A stretch of 28,725 nucleotides of DNA. Origin: Collinsella sp. GTDB taxonomy: Bacteria; Actinomycetota; Coriobacteriia; Coriobacteriales; Coriobacteriaceae. The position numbers and the translations under genes were made by a program. A model generated the notes under the pieces. That model was given only the letters and a program-made list of their open reading frames with translations, had not been told where the DNA came from and ran no database searches. Each line of letters opens with the position of its first letter. Positions within the stretch are counted from its first letter, which is position 1. Below, one piece after another: positions 1-8,297 of this stretch. The DNA lies in the NCBI GenBank assembly GCA_014871545.1, contig WGSR01000002.1, forward strand, positions 1-28,725, written 5' to 3'.

Positions 1-2
1 AA

Positions 3-389
3 ATCGATGCCTCCGGCGGGGCGGTGTTCTTTGCCTCCGGGGTGTTCTATTACTTTCTGACCCAGCAGGTCCGGGAACTGGTGCGGGAGATGGCGGACGC
101 TTTCCCCGGCGGTGTGCTGGTCTTTGATGCTGCCAATCGGACAGCAGTAAAGATGATCGCAAAAACATGGCTTAAGACTGCAAAAATCAAGGATGTGGGG
201 GCATATTTTGCGGTTTCGGATGCCGCCAAGGAAATCGGCACGTGGGACAGCCGTCTGCAGGTCACAAGTCGCGGCTATATGCTGGGTTATAACGATTTGA
301 GAGACCCTTCTGTCAGCGGCTTTTTCCGGTTTCTCGCAAGGGTCGGTGACAACGGGATGAAAATGCAAATCGTGAAAATAAGATTTTGA
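3..389 (+). CDS. SAM-dependent methyltransferase, LCM/TcmP-like (C-terminal part, 5' end off window)
   Basis: The reading frame is open from base 3, so the gene begins upstream of the window and only about 128 C-terminal residues are seen. A GTG at 24 is internal, not a start. Visible features are a hydrophobic stretch ending GVFYYF, a VRELVREMADAFPGG helix, then the VFDAANR strand. This order matches the end of the Rossmann fold in leucine-carboxyl/TcmP-type O-methyltransferases (LCM family). Family members transfer a methyl group from SAM to a small molecule or a carboxyl group; the substrate cannot be told here. The SAM-binding glycine motif would lie upstream, so the call rests on the C-terminal pattern alone. 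It converges with the ROK kinase gene, and a hairpin separates them. Confidence 0.65.
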   Translation: MDASGGAVFFASGVFYYFLTQQVRELVREMADAFPGGVLVFDAANRTAVKMIAKTWLKTAKIKDVGAYFAVSDAAKEIGTWDSRLQVTSRGYMLGYNDLRDPSVSGFFRFLARVGDNGMKMQIVKIRF

Positions 390-402
390 GAGACAAAAAT
401 GC

Positions 403-453
403 AAAAGACGGGCACTTCTTGCCGCTCAATTGGCAAGAAGCGCTCGTCTTTTC
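403..453. terminator. Bidirectional rho-independent terminator
   Basis: A long stem is flanked by A-rich sequence on the left and T-rich sequence on the right. AAAAGACG, GC and CTTCTTGCC pair with GGCAAGAAG, GC and CGTCTTTT around a short loop near 422-430, with two single mismatches. It lies between the end of the methyltransferase (+) and the end of the ROK kinase operon (-), so it can serve both directions. Confidence 0.85.
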
Positions 454-484
454 TTAACGCGTTGTATGGCGGAGAGAGCGCAAG

Positions 485-1369
485 TTACGCGAGCGCCCTT
501 CTTGCCAGCTCGGCCGCGCCGAGGATTCCTTGGTCGCCGCCGCAGCCCGGGGCGCAGATGTAGCGCTCCATGTCCTTAAGCTCGGCGGTCTGGATGTAGC
601 CACCCAGATATTCGAGGGTTTTCTTGCGGACGATGCCGTAGAGCTGCTCCTGGTGCATCACGCCGCCGCCGAGGACGATGCGGCGAGGCGAGTACATGAG
701 CACGAGGTTCGCGCACATCTGCCCCAGATAATCCCCCTCGAGCGCCCACACCTCATCGTTGTCCGCGAGCTCGGCCGCGGGCTTTCCCCAGCGCGCGGCA
801 ATGGCGGGGCCGGAGGCGAGGCCCTCGAGACAGCTCGCGTGGCTCGGGCAGACGCAGCGTCCCTCCTCGGTGGGACGGGTCCTTACCAGCATGTGGCCGG
901 CCTCGGGGTGCAGCATGCCGTGAAGGAGCCTGCCCGCGCACATGACGCCCGCGCCCACGCCGGTGCCGATGGTCACGTAGACGGCGTCCTCGAGCCCCTT
1001 GCAGCAGCCGTAGACCACTTCGCCGAGGCAGGCAACGTTCACGTCCGTGTCGTAGGCCACCGGAATCCCGAGGGCGTCGGCGAACGCGGCGCGAAGACCA
1101 TGGCCTCGCCACGCGAGCTTGGGCGTCTGGAGGATGGAGCCGTAGCGCTCGTCGTTGGGGTCGACGCAGGTCGGGCCGAAGGCGCCGATGCCCAACGCGT
1201 CCACATCACGGACGGTGAACCACTCGATCATCTGCGGGACGGTCTCGGCGGGCGTAAGCGTCGGGGTCTCCATACGGTCGAGGACCTCGCCGTCGCCGGA
1301 CACCACGGCACAGACCATCTTGGTCCCGCCGGCCTCGAGGGCGCCGAGCCTCATTTGCTTTTCGCTCAT
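485..1369 (-). CDS. ROK-family sugar kinase (fructokinase/glucokinase-like)
   Basis: 294 aa, usual length for a ROK kinase. The N-terminal phosphate-binding motif LEAGGTK is at residues 11-17. The catalytic Asp is probably D109 in DTDVN. The zinc-binding signature is present: H159 in EAGHM, followed by CVCPSHASC (C172, C174, H177, C180). These features, and the LGALEAGGTK opening, resemble GmuE/ScrK-type fructokinases more than NagC-type repressors; no HTH is present. It would phosphorylate a free hexose in the cytoplasm. It is the last gene of the minus-strand PTS operon, 79 bases after the GH172 gene. A clear AGGAGG ribosome site lies 6 bases before the ATG. Sugar specificity is inferred from neighbours only. 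Confidence 0.88.
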   Translation of the reverse strand: MSEKQMRLGALEAGGTKMVCAVVSGDGEVLDRMETPTLTPAETVPQMIEWFTVRDVDALGIGAFGPTCVDPNDERYGSILQTPKLAWRGHGLRAAFADALGIPVAYDTDVNVACLGEVVYGCCKGLEDAVYVTIGTGVGAGVMCAGRLLHGMLHPEAGHMLVRTRPTEEGRCVCPSHASCLEGLASGPAIAARWGKPAAELADNDEVWALEGDYLGQMCANLVLMYSPRRIVLGGGVMHQEQLYGIVRKKTLEYLGGYIQTAELKDMERYICAPGCGGDQGILGAAELARRALA

Positions 1370-1448
1370 GTGATCCTCCTTACAAAGGGACGCCCGCAGT
1401 CATGGTCAACCGCGGGCGCCCATAACGTTGGCTTGTTTCGAGGCGACC

Positions 1449-2573
1449 CTACCTGGGCACGCGGTCCTGCCTTGCGGCAAACGGGGCGAGCACGGCGTGC
1501 GGCTCGCTTTGGTACCAGTAGGCGACGGTGGAGATGTCGTCCTCGCGCTCGTAGAGCTTGATGTCGTCGTTGCCGAGGTCCTGGAACGTCACGCGCAGGT
1601 CCTCCTTGAACGAGATCGGGTCGGGAAGGTGCCACCTGTAGAGGCCGTGCCTGGGCAGCGCGTCGTCGTTGGTCGCGAGCATCGGGTTCGGGTTCGGCTT
1701 GCCCGCGCTGAAGCGGTCGCGTGTGGCGTCGCGCGTCGAGCGGTACGGGTAGCCGGCGAACAGCGTGTTGAAGCACTGCGCCTCGGGCAGCGCGTGGGGC
1801 GGCCTGTCGAGGAAGGCCCAGGCACCGCCGAAGTAGTCCTCGGCTCCCGTCGAGGTGACCGTGGGGAACTCCTCGTCGCCGTCGAGGAAGAACTTCATCT
1901 CGCCCTCGCCCCACCAATAGCGCTCCAGGGCGCACAGGGCCATGTAGGTGCCGACGTAGTAGCCCTTACCGCGCACGCCGTCGAGCACGGTGTAGTCGAC
2001 GCCCCTGCGGGTGCTGCGCTCGCGGTTAAAACGGGCGTGGAAGTACATGGCGTCGTCCGGCACGTCGGTGAGCGCGTAGTTGAACGTGTAGAAGATGTAC
2101 TTAATGAACCCGGGGTGCTCGCTCGTAAGCGTGACCTTGGCGTGCTTCCTGAAAGGCATCTCGAAGTAGCAGTTCATGCCGCCCGTCGGGTTCACGCAGA
2201 TGGGCATCGAGTTGACGATGGCGCGCTCACCGAAGCCGTTGCAGAAGAAGTCGCCGACAGGGCACTCGACCGAGGGGGTCTCCTCGTCGTCCCAGTAGAA
2301 GCGCAGCACGAGGTCGCGCATGACGAAGCTGCCGGCGGCGGTCTTGTCGGGGACGGTCATCCAGATGTGGCGGATGATGCCGGGGCCCTCGATGTCCGCG
2401 AGCGTGATGGTCTCGCCGGACTCAAGGGGCACGCAGCACGAGCCCTTGCGGCCGACGCCGAGGTGGCTGGCCGACATGGCGGCACGGCCCTTCTCGCCCG
2501 TGATGTTCTCGGGGGTGATGGCGCGGCTTTCCTCACCGCCGTGCATCCACACGTCCTTAAGGAACTCTCTCAT
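1449..2573 (-). CDS. GH172 (DUF2961) glycoside hydrolase
   Basis: 374 aa with the hallmarks of DUF2961, now glycoside hydrolase family 172. These include an N-terminal GEKGRAAMSASHLGVGRKGS block (residues 26-45), GPGIIRHIWMT (63-73), a WWGEGEMKFFLDGDEEFPT stretch (220-238) and STGAEDYFGG (241-250). Known members include a bifidobacterial difructose dianhydride I synthase/hydrolase and actinobacterial furanosidases acting on alpha-D-fructofuranose or D-arabinofuranose. The catalytic pair is probably one Glu of GEGE (E223 or E225) and E245; this assignment is inferred. There is no signal peptide, so the enzyme is cytoplasmic and should act on a sugar already imported by the adjacent PTS. Its AGGAGG site directly follows the IIA stop codon, which suggests one transcript. 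Confidence 0.85.
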   Translation of the reverse strand: MREFLKDVWMHGGEESRAITPENITGEKGRAAMSASHLGVGRKGSCCVPLESGETITLADIEGPGIIRHIWMTVPDKTAAGSFVMRDLVLRFYWDDEETPSVECPVGDFFCNGFGERAIVNSMPICVNPTGGMNCYFEMPFRKHAKVTLTSEHPGFIKYIFYTFNYALTDVPDDAMYFHARFNRERSTRRGVDYTVLDGVRGKGYYVGTYMALCALERYWWGEGEMKFFLDGDEEFPTVTSTGAEDYFGGAWAFLDRPPHALPEAQCFNTLFAGYPYRSTRDATRDRFSAGKPNPNPMLATNDDALPRHGLYRWHLPDPISFKEDLRVTFQDLGNDDIKLYEREDDISTVAYWYQSEPHAVLAPFAARQDRVPR

Positions 2574-2585
2574 CGTCGACCTCCT

Positions 2586-2984
2586 CTATTCGTCGTCTTC
2601 GCACTCGGCGGAACTGGCACCGTTCACGTAGACGATCTGCTGGCGCGCCTCGTCGACGAGGGCGTCGAAGTCGAGTTTCTCGTCGGGGCGCGCGAGCGCG
2701 ACCGTCATGGCGAGCGGGAGGTTGACACCCGCGATCACGTGGATCCGGTCGGAGGCGAAGCGGGAGAAGCGCTGGTTCACGCTGCCGCCGAGCGCGTCGG
2801 TGAGGACGACGACCTCGTCAGTGCCCGAAAGAGCCGCCTCGACCGCCGCGTCGAGCCCCTCGCCGTTGTCGTTCACGTAGGCGCACACGGCGTTGACGGC
2901 GTCGCTCTTACCCGTAAGGAACTCGAGGGTGTCCTTGAAGCCCTGGGCGAGAAGGGAATGGCTCGCCACAACTATCTTTCTCAT
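2586..2984 (-). CDS. PTS mannose/fructose-family IIA component
   Basis: 132 aa, a typical single-domain IIA of the Man family. It opens with MRKIVVASHSLLAQGF, in which H9 is the expected phosphohistidine receiving phosphate from HPr. A VVVLTDALGGSVNQR segment (about residues 59-73) and GVNLPLAMTVAL (about 87-98) match the conserved fold. It would pass phosphate to the separate IIB subunit in the cytoplasm. The acidic C-terminal tail (ECEDDE) is unusual but short. The gene lies between IID and GH172, with spacers of 26 and 12 bases. A weak GGTGA ribosome site precedes the ATG. Confidence 0.9.
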   Translation of the reverse strand: MRKIVVASHSLLAQGFKDTLEFLTGKSDAVNAVCAYVNDNGEGLDAAVEAALSGTDEVVVLTDALGGSVNQRFSRFASDRIHVIAGVNLPLAMTVALARPDEKLDFDALVDEARQQIVYVNGASSAECEDDE

Positions 2985-3010
2985 TGATTCACCAATCTCT
3001 TGGGTCGAAG

Positions 3011-3844
3011 CTAGGCGAGGATGCCAGCGGCGGAGGCGACCATCGCGAGGACGATCACCACGAGGATGAGGACCGTCATGCTCGCGTTCTTCTTGGTAAG
3101 AAGGTAATACGCGCTTCCCGTGATGGCGGCGGGGATCATGGCAGGCAGGATCTTGTCGAGCAGCGGCTGAATCTCCATCGAGACGTCGCCGAAGCTGAAG
3201 CTAATCGGGCAGGTGACGCCGATGACCGAGGCGATGAGGCAGCCGACCACGGTGAGGCCGAGCACGGAGGCGGCGGCAGTGAGGTTGGGAAGCTTCTCGC
3301 TGAAGTCGGTGACGAGCTTCACGCCCTGCTTGTAGCCGAACTCGAGGGCGTGCATGCGGACCCAGAAGATGGCCAAGATGAGCGCGAACCAGATGCCGGC
3401 TCCCACGGGGTTGCCCTCGATGGCCATGTAGGCGGCGATGGAGCCCATGATGGTCGGGATCATGGTCATGAGCAGGGAGTCGCCGACGCCGGCGAGCGGT
3501 CCCATGGTGCCGATCTTCAGGTCTTGGACGGCGTCCGCCGCCGCTAGGCCGTCGCGTTCCTCCATGGCCACGCAGGCGCCAAGGATGATGGCGGCGAGCC
3601 AAGGCTGGGTATTGTAGTAGCGGAAGTGGTTGTTGAGCGCTTGCTTATAGTCCTCGTCGTTCGTGTAGATCTTCCTCAGGACCGGCGAGAGGGCGTAGGC
3701 GACTGAGGCGCCCTGCTGGGTCTGGTAGTTGAAGGTGCACACGCTCATGAGCCAGCGCCAGTTCGCGTTGCGCAGATCCTTCTTGGTGACCTTGTAGCCG
3801 GAGGGCTTGCCCTCGGCGACGGCGGTGATGTTCTCGTTTTCCAT
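3011..3844 (-). CDS. PTS mannose/fructose-family IID component
   Basis: 277 aa. It starts with the family's soluble N-terminal region (VTKKDLRNANWRWLMSVCTFNYQTQ) and contains FRYYNTQPWLAAIILG and IGTMGPLAGVGDSL, both diagnostic of IID. Hydrophobic segments follow at about residues 140-165, 190-215 and 255-277. IID forms the membrane channel together with IIC. It starts 2 bases after the IIC stop, with a GAGAGGAT ribosome site inside the IIC 3' end, so the two are translationally coupled. No irregularity is seen. Confidence 0.92.
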   Translation of the reverse strand: MENENITAVAEGKPSGYKVTKKDLRNANWRWLMSVCTFNYQTQQGASVAYALSPVLRKIYTNDEDYKQALNNHFRYYNTQPWLAAIILGACVAMEERDGLAAADAVQDLKIGTMGPLAGVGDSLLMTMIPTIMGSIAAYMAIEGNPVGAGIWFALILAIFWVRMHALEFGYKQGVKLVTDFSEKLPNLTAAASVLGLTVVGCLIASVIGVTCPISFSFGDVSMEIQPLLDKILPAMIPAAITGSAYYLLTKKNASMTVLILVVIVLAMVASAAGILA

Positions 3845-3846
3845 GG

Positions 3847-4632
3847 TTACTCATCCTCTCCGATGAAGGCGTCTGCGGAAGCGTGGGCGGCGAGCTCGGT
3901 GTCCCTCTCGGCACGCTGGTAGAACGCGATCGCGAGGGCAACGCCGACGATGGCGGCGCCGATGATGGGCACGTTCAGGAAGGCCGAGAGGAAGAAGCCG
4001 ACGAGCAGGTACTGGAAGTACTTGCCGGTGGGCATGTAGCGGAGCAGCATGGCGATACCGATGGCCGGGAGCATCTTGCCGGCGAGGGTGAGGCCGGAGA
4101 GGAACCACTGAGGCATGACCTCGAGGAGCCAGTTGACGGCGGGCTGGCCGAGCGTCACGGAGACAAAGACGGGCAGGGCGGCGCACAGGCCGAAGAGCGC
4201 GGGGCAGACCCACAGGATGGCGTTCATCTGATTGAACTTACCCTCGTTGCAGAACTTCTGGGACTTCTCGACGACGAAGCCGTTGAGGATCTTGACGATG
4301 ACGTCGAGCTGGATGCCGAGCATGCCGACCGGCAGGCCGATGGCGAGGCCCGTGTCCGCGCCCAGGGTCACGCCGTAGGCGGTGGCGATGATGGCCATCG
4401 TGCCGTAGTCGGGAATCGACGAGCCGCCGAAGCCCGCGACGCCGAGCTGCATGAGCTGGATGGTGCCGCCGATGACGAGGCCGGTCTGCCAGTCGCCCAT
4501 GACGACGCCGGTGATAAGGCCCCAGAAGACGGCATAGTTGACGAAGATCATCGGGATGCCGTAGTAGTCCACGTGCTTGATGAAGGCCAGCAGGGTCAAA
4601 AGGACGACCTGCAGGATAGTGAAGTTGACCAT
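3847..4632 (-). CDS. PTS mannose/fructose/sorbose-family IIC component
   Basis: 261 aa, almost entirely hydrophobic. It contains the family pattern VNYAVFWGLITGVVMGDWQTGLVIGGTIQLMQLG, within residues 32-64, and GLPVGMLGIQLDVIVK (about 99-114). It is the sugar-translocating membrane subunit working with IID. The last 25 residues are charged and cytoplasmic. The GGAGG ribosome site overlaps the end of the IIB gene (stop TAA followed at once by GGAGG), which marks an operon. Confidence 0.92.
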   Translation of the reverse strand: MVNFTILQVVLLTLLAFIKHVDYYGIPMIFVNYAVFWGLITGVVMGDWQTGLVIGGTIQLMQLGVAGFGGSSIPDYGTMAIIATAYGVTLGADTGLAIGLPVGMLGIQLDVIVKILNGFVVEKSQKFCNEGKFNQMNAILWVCPALFGLCAALPVFVSVTLGQPAVNWLLEVMPQWFLSGLTLAGKMLPAIGIAMLLRYMPTGKYFQYLLVGFFLSAFLNVPIIGAAIVGVALAIAFYQRAERDTELAAHASADAFIGEDE

Positions 4633-4641
4633 GATCCCTCC

Positions 4642-5115
4642 TTAGATGAGGTCGGCGACGGAGACGGGCTTGTCGGCGGGCACGAACTGTGCCGTCACCT
4701 TGACGCCGCGGGCGATGAGCGCCTTGTAGCTCTGGACGTTCTCGGCGGAGGCATAGGCGCGCTGGGTGAGCTGGACGCCGCCCTCCTTGACGAGCGAGCC
4801 GCCGACGATCAGCGACGGGAGCTCGATGCCCGACTCGACCAGGTGAAGGATCGTCTCGGGCTCCTTGGCGATGACAAAGACCTTCTCGCGGTCGTACTTG
4901 CCCGCCGCGAAGTTCTTGAGCGCGGTCTGCTCGGAGATGATCGAGACGGCCATGCCCGCGGGGCGCGCCATCCTCATAGTGGACTTCAGGACCTCGTCGC
5001 CGGCGACCTTGTCGTCGATGACCATGACTCGGGTCGCGCCCGACACCGGGGCCCACTGCGTCACGATGATGCCGTGAAGCAGGCGATTGTCGATTCGTGC
5101 CATAACAACACTCAT
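4642..5115 (-). CDS. PTS mannose/fructose-family IIB component
   Basis: 157 aa. The open frame extends to 5184, but the start at 5115 is preferred. It has AGGAG 7 bases upstream and gives MSVVMARIDNRLLHG, the standard IIB opening with phosphohistidine H14. A longer start would add an unsupported tail. A small deviation is that the usual HGQV is HGII here. IIB takes phosphate from IIA and passes it to the sugar during transport. It is the first structural gene of the operon. The 123-base spacer to the regulator's stop contains no sigma-54 -24/-12 element and no convincing sigma-70 promoter, so read-through from the regulator is possible. Confidence 0.92.
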   Translation of the reverse strand: MSVVMARIDNRLLHGIIVTQWAPVSGATRVMVIDDKVAGDEVLKSTMRMARPAGMAVSIISEQTALKNFAAGKYDREKVFVIAKEPETILHLVESGIELPSLIVGGSLVKEGGVQLTQRAYASAENVQSYKALIARGVKVTAQFVPADKPVSVADLI

Positions 5116-5238
5116 GTTTGCTCCTATCAAATGAAGTTTTACGTTCGGTACTGCCTCGGCGCTATCCGGATTCGCGCCGGGCAAGGGGTTATCGGATTAT
5201 TGAGGACGCGCAGTCAGCTTGCGGCGGCGCGGGGAAGG

Positions 5239-7980
5239 TCACTCGTCGAGCAGGAGGTCCGAGGAGCCGAGGCGCTCTTCTCGCGCCGGGGCGGCGCTCA
5301 CGCTTATGTAGTCGAAGACATATGCGATCTCGCTTACGGGAACCTCTACGCGATAGCGCGTCGAGATGCTCGAGAAGCTCTGCCTGAAGGACTCGATGAA
5401 ATCGGCACGCTCCTCCTCGAAGCGGTCCTGGCCAACGTAGGTCTCAATGGGGTTTCTGGTAACAAGGCGCTCGACGAGACAGCAGAGGTGGACGTAGAGC
5501 CCAATGATGGCGTTGCTGCCGATCTTCTCGCCTGTCCTGCGCTGAAGCTCGTGCACGGCGCTCTCGATCTCGTGGAATAGCCGCTCCGGGTCGAGGATGG
5601 TGATGGAGCGGATGACGTTCTGCAGCGTCATGTTCGAGAGCAGCTTCTCGTGGAAAGAAGAGAGCTCGGAAGCGTCAAGCCACCTGCCGAACACGGCATC
5701 AACCTTAGAGGCGGACGCCGTCGACATGATGTCCTCGAGGGCGACGAAGGGGACGGAGGCGACCCCGGGGTCTCCCGTGCCGATGACGGCGCAGACGCGG
5801 TGCTCGGAGAAAACGGCGTCATTCGACCCGTTCGCGACGAGCTGCTTGAAGGGCCTCGTGAGCAGGCGCGCGCCTATGGTGCGCGGGAGGCTCTGCGAGA
5901 CGAGCTGGCGTATCCTCTCCGCGGCGTCGACCCCGGACTCGGAGCAGAAGACGATGGCGTCCTCACGGTTGACGCGCTCGATCACCTTGCAGTGCGTCAC
6001 GCACGCGGCGGTCGCATCGCCAAGAACCTCGGCGATGGACTTGCCGCCGAGCAGCCCGACCCCGATCTCGAGCGCAAGACCGGTAGAGACGTTGTTCACC
6101 ACGCCGATAGTGGAGTCGGTAACGTTCTCGAGGGCCTTATAGGCCTCCTCCAAGGAGCCCATGTCGACGAGGAACACGACCCCGGTGCAGTAGGAATGGC
6201 GGTCGACGAGGCGCTGGAGCGGACCGACGATGTCCTTCAGCTGCTGGTCGTAGGGCATGTCGACAGCCTCGTACACATGCATGCCGAGCATACGGTTCGC
6301 CGCGTCGGCGATGCTCGTCGCCGTTGAGTAGCCGTGGGACAAGATGACGCAGAGCGTCCGAAGGGCCTTCGCATCGCGAGACTCCGATGCGACGCACAGC
6401 GTCAGAAGCGTCTTCGTGAAGTGATCGAGCGAGATTCCCAGCGCCCCTTCCACGTCTGCGGCGACCTGATCGGAGACGCTCGAGGCAAACGGTAATTCGG
6501 AGGTCACGGCACCGAGGAGATGGGAGATTTGCTCCGCACAGGCAGACTTTCGCTTAGCCAGGCCGATGCCCGGCCACAACTGCAGGCAAATCTCCTGGGC
6601 CAGTAGAAAAGCGACCTTCCTCGAAAGCTCGATGCCATAAGAAGAGCCTGCGTCGGCAAGGACCGCGCCCACGATGCGCTCGAAGGCGCGCAACCTCGAG
6701 GAGGTAACGCCGCGGCCGAAGATCAAGTGATCCTCAACGCCGCGCACAGCGGAGACAGCTTGCGAGACGAGCTCGGAGACAGAGAGCTCCCCGGCGCAGA
6801 ATCGCTCATCGAGAGAGCACAGGGCATCGAGCGCCTGCTCGACCGGCCCTGTGCTCTCGGCGGCATCCAGGGACGCGTCGATCAGAACGCCATCGTCGGG
6901 CTGTTGATCGATCTGCGCGGAGGAGAGGAGTCCGCTGGGAAGAAGATACGGGCGAACGACGACGTAGTCGCCCTCGCGATTGAGGAACGCTTTGGCGCAG
7001 CAGTTCGTCACGCAGGCGCGCAAGCCGGCGATGTTATCGGAAAAGTCCGCGTTCACGAGGCAACGGTATGCGCCGCGGCTGATCTTCACATCAGAACCGA
7101 TTCGGCACCCCTCGCTGCGCAGGAAGCTCAAGATGAGATCCTCGCGCTCCTCGGGGGTCCGCTCCTTGAGTGAGGGGACGCGGGCACAGATGGGCATTTT
7201 GCTGTAGGCCGAGGAAACCTTCAGGTCATCGGCGGAAAGCGTCGTCGAAAGAACGAGGCGAGCGCGCGGCGCATCCTGGGAGGCATCGAGCCCGAGGGCC
7301 GTCGCAAGGCAGTGCTCCATCGCAGAGGGAGAGAGTGCCTCGATGCCGTTAACACAAACCACACCCCCGCGCGATTTCGCGATCGACTCGTCAAGAAGCC
7401 CGTTGAACGAGGCGGCGTCCGGGACCCCGGCGCAGTCGATGCGCACATAGGAGGAGTCGCGGGACAGCAAGCCCTGGTTCTTGCCGTACTCGTACACAAG
7501 GCGAGAAAGGAAAGACTTGCCGACACCCACGCCGCCGCTCAAGAGGATGGGTAGGCCGAACGGAGGGTACTGAACCGCAGCCTTGCACTGCTCGACAACG
7601 GAGCTGAGGCTCAGGTCGAAGCCCACGGCACGCGCGAAGTCGCGGTGATCGGCGATTCCCGTCGCCTGGATGAGGTCGGCGAGCGAGGCGTACTCGCTTG
7701 CAGAGAGCTTTACCTGAAAACGCTTCTGGAACGCGCGGCGATGAAAATAACGGACAGGCCTGCCCGCCACCTTAACCACAAGGCCGGCGCGAACAAGGTC
7801 GTTGAGGTACTGGCTCGCCAGGCTCCTGGAGATGATGAGCGTCTCGGCGATGTCGGAGGTGGACAGACGGGCAAGGTCGTCGAGCGAGACGGCAGAGGTG
7901 AGGGCCTCGAGATGCTCGAGAATCCTGTCCCTCATGTCGACAGGTTTCTTTGCCAAGCTGTCCTGTGCGGTCTTGTCCAT
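5239..7980 (-). CDS. LevR-like PTS-controlled transcriptional regulator with degenerate AAA+ domain
   Basis: 913 aa, near the length of LevR/ManR proteins. Order of domains: winged HTH (about 15-85), AAA+ (about 115-345) with P-loop SGGVGVGKS at 148-156, a PRD1-like region (about 380-535), a IIA-Man-like domain with ILSHGYSTATS, where H549 is the expected phospho-site (about 545-660), an intermediate region resembling the IIB-Gat part (about 665-765), and PRD2 with H831 in LYVHLCCLVERL. The sigma-54 contact loop GAFTGA is absent and the Walker B position reads VCVNGIEAL, without the usual Asp-Glu. In PRD1 the position expected to hold His looks like Gln (LLAQEIC); this alignment is by eye. 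It most likely controls the downstream PTS genes in response to PTS phosphorylation. AGGAGG lies 9 bases before the ATG. Confidence 0.85.
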   Translation of the reverse strand: MDKTAQDSLAKKPVDMRDRILEHLEALTSAVSLDDLARLSTSDIAETLIISRSLASQYLNDLVRAGLVVKVAGRPVRYFHRRAFQKRFQVKLSASEYASLADLIQATGIADHRDFARAVGFDLSLSSVVEQCKAAVQYPPFGLPILLSGGVGVGKSFLSRLVYEYGKNQGLLSRDSSYVRIDCAGVPDAASFNGLLDESIAKSRGGVVCVNGIEALSPSAMEHCLATALGLDASQDAPRARLVLSTTLSADDLKVSSAYSKMPICARVPSLKERTPEEREDLILSFLRSEGCRIGSDVKISRGAYRCLVNADFSDNIAGLRACVTNCCAKAFLNREGDYVVVRPYLLPSGLLSSAQIDQQPDDGVLIDASLDAAESTGPVEQALDALCSLDERFCAGELSVSELVSQAVSAVRGVEDHLIFGRGVTSSRLRAFERIVGAVLADAGSSYGIELSRKVAFLLAQEICLQLWPGIGLAKRKSACAEQISHLLGAVTSELPFASSVSDQVAADVEGALGISLDHFTKTLLTLCVASESRDAKALRTLCVILSHGYSTATSIADAANRMLGMHVYEAVDMPYDQQLKDIVGPLQRLVDRHSYCTGVVFLVDMGSLEEAYKALENVTDSTIGVVNNVSTGLALEIGVGLLGGKSIAEVLGDATAACVTHCKVIERVNREDAIVFCSESGVDAAERIRQLVSQSLPRTIGARLLTRPFKQLVANGSNDAVFSEHRVCAVIGTGDPGVASVPFVALEDIMSTASASKVDAVFGRWLDASELSSFHEKLLSNMTLQNVIRSITILDPERLFHEIESAVHELQRRTGEKIGSNAIIGLYVHLCCLVERLVTRNPIETYVGQDRFEEERADFIESFRQSFSSISTRYRVEVPVSEIAYVFDYISVSAAPAREERLGSSDLLLDE

Positions 7981-7990
7981 GACTTCTTAC

Positions 7991-8010
7991 CTCCTTGTAC
8001 AAGGAGTATA
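7991..8010 (-). promoter_or_regulatory. Palindrome over the ribosome site of the PTS regulator, with -10-like TATACT
   Basis: CTCCTTGTACAAGGAG (7991-8006) is a perfect 16-bp palindrome. On the minus strand its right half contains the AGGAG ribosome site of the regulator gene, and TATACT (8005-8010) abuts and slightly overlaps its other end. No good -35 hexamer is seen; TTCCGT at 16 bases is weak. It could be an autoregulatory operator or an RNA hairpin that hides the ribosome site. The palindrome is seen directly; both roles are inference. Confidence 0.5.
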
Positions 8011-8108
8011 AGGGGAACACAGAGAACGGAAGGGGGCGCGTGGGGGAATCAACAGCCCCGAGGAGAAGTTCACCACTTGAGGGGCAGAAAACAACGGCCA
8101 TTGAACAT

Positions 8109-8264
8109 TCAGGGCCGACGCTCAACACTTCGGCTCGACACTTCGCTTTGGAAAGGGACCTGCGCGATGGTGCAGCCCTCCATCTCGCAGCACAGGTCGC
8201 CGAAGGTCGCGAGGATGCGCTCCTTCTGTTCCGTGGGCGAGACGGCTCGGTGGGCAAGGTCCTC
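8109..8264 (-). pseudogene. mtnN: Remnant of MTA/SAH nucleosidase gene
   Basis: A 51-codon stretch between two in-frame stops reads ...KERILATFGDLCCEMEGCTIAQV... The core CEMEG-x-x-IAQV is the signature of 5'-methylthioadenosine/S-adenosylhomocysteine nucleosidases (usually EMEGAAIAQV), where the Glu lies in the active site. Neither the N-terminal nor the C-terminal part of the roughly 230-aa enzyme is present, and the frame after the motif does not resemble the family. It is a decayed fragment, not a working gene. Recognition rests on this one motif and its flanks. Confidence 0.6.
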
Positions 8265-8297
8265 TCAAAAGGGGTCGTCCGACGCCGCAAGACCTCG

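Noticed and set aside
530..1561. Long plus-strand open frame opposite the ROK kinase
   Set aside because: It is the antisense shadow of a clear ROK kinase with all motifs and a good ribosome site; the same holds for other long plus frames over the PTS operon and its regulator (1428-2987, 3883-5580).
5116..5238. Sigma-54 promoter before the PTS genes
   Set aside because: Expected from the LevR-like regulator, but no TGGCA-N-TTGC arrangement is present in the 123-base spacer.
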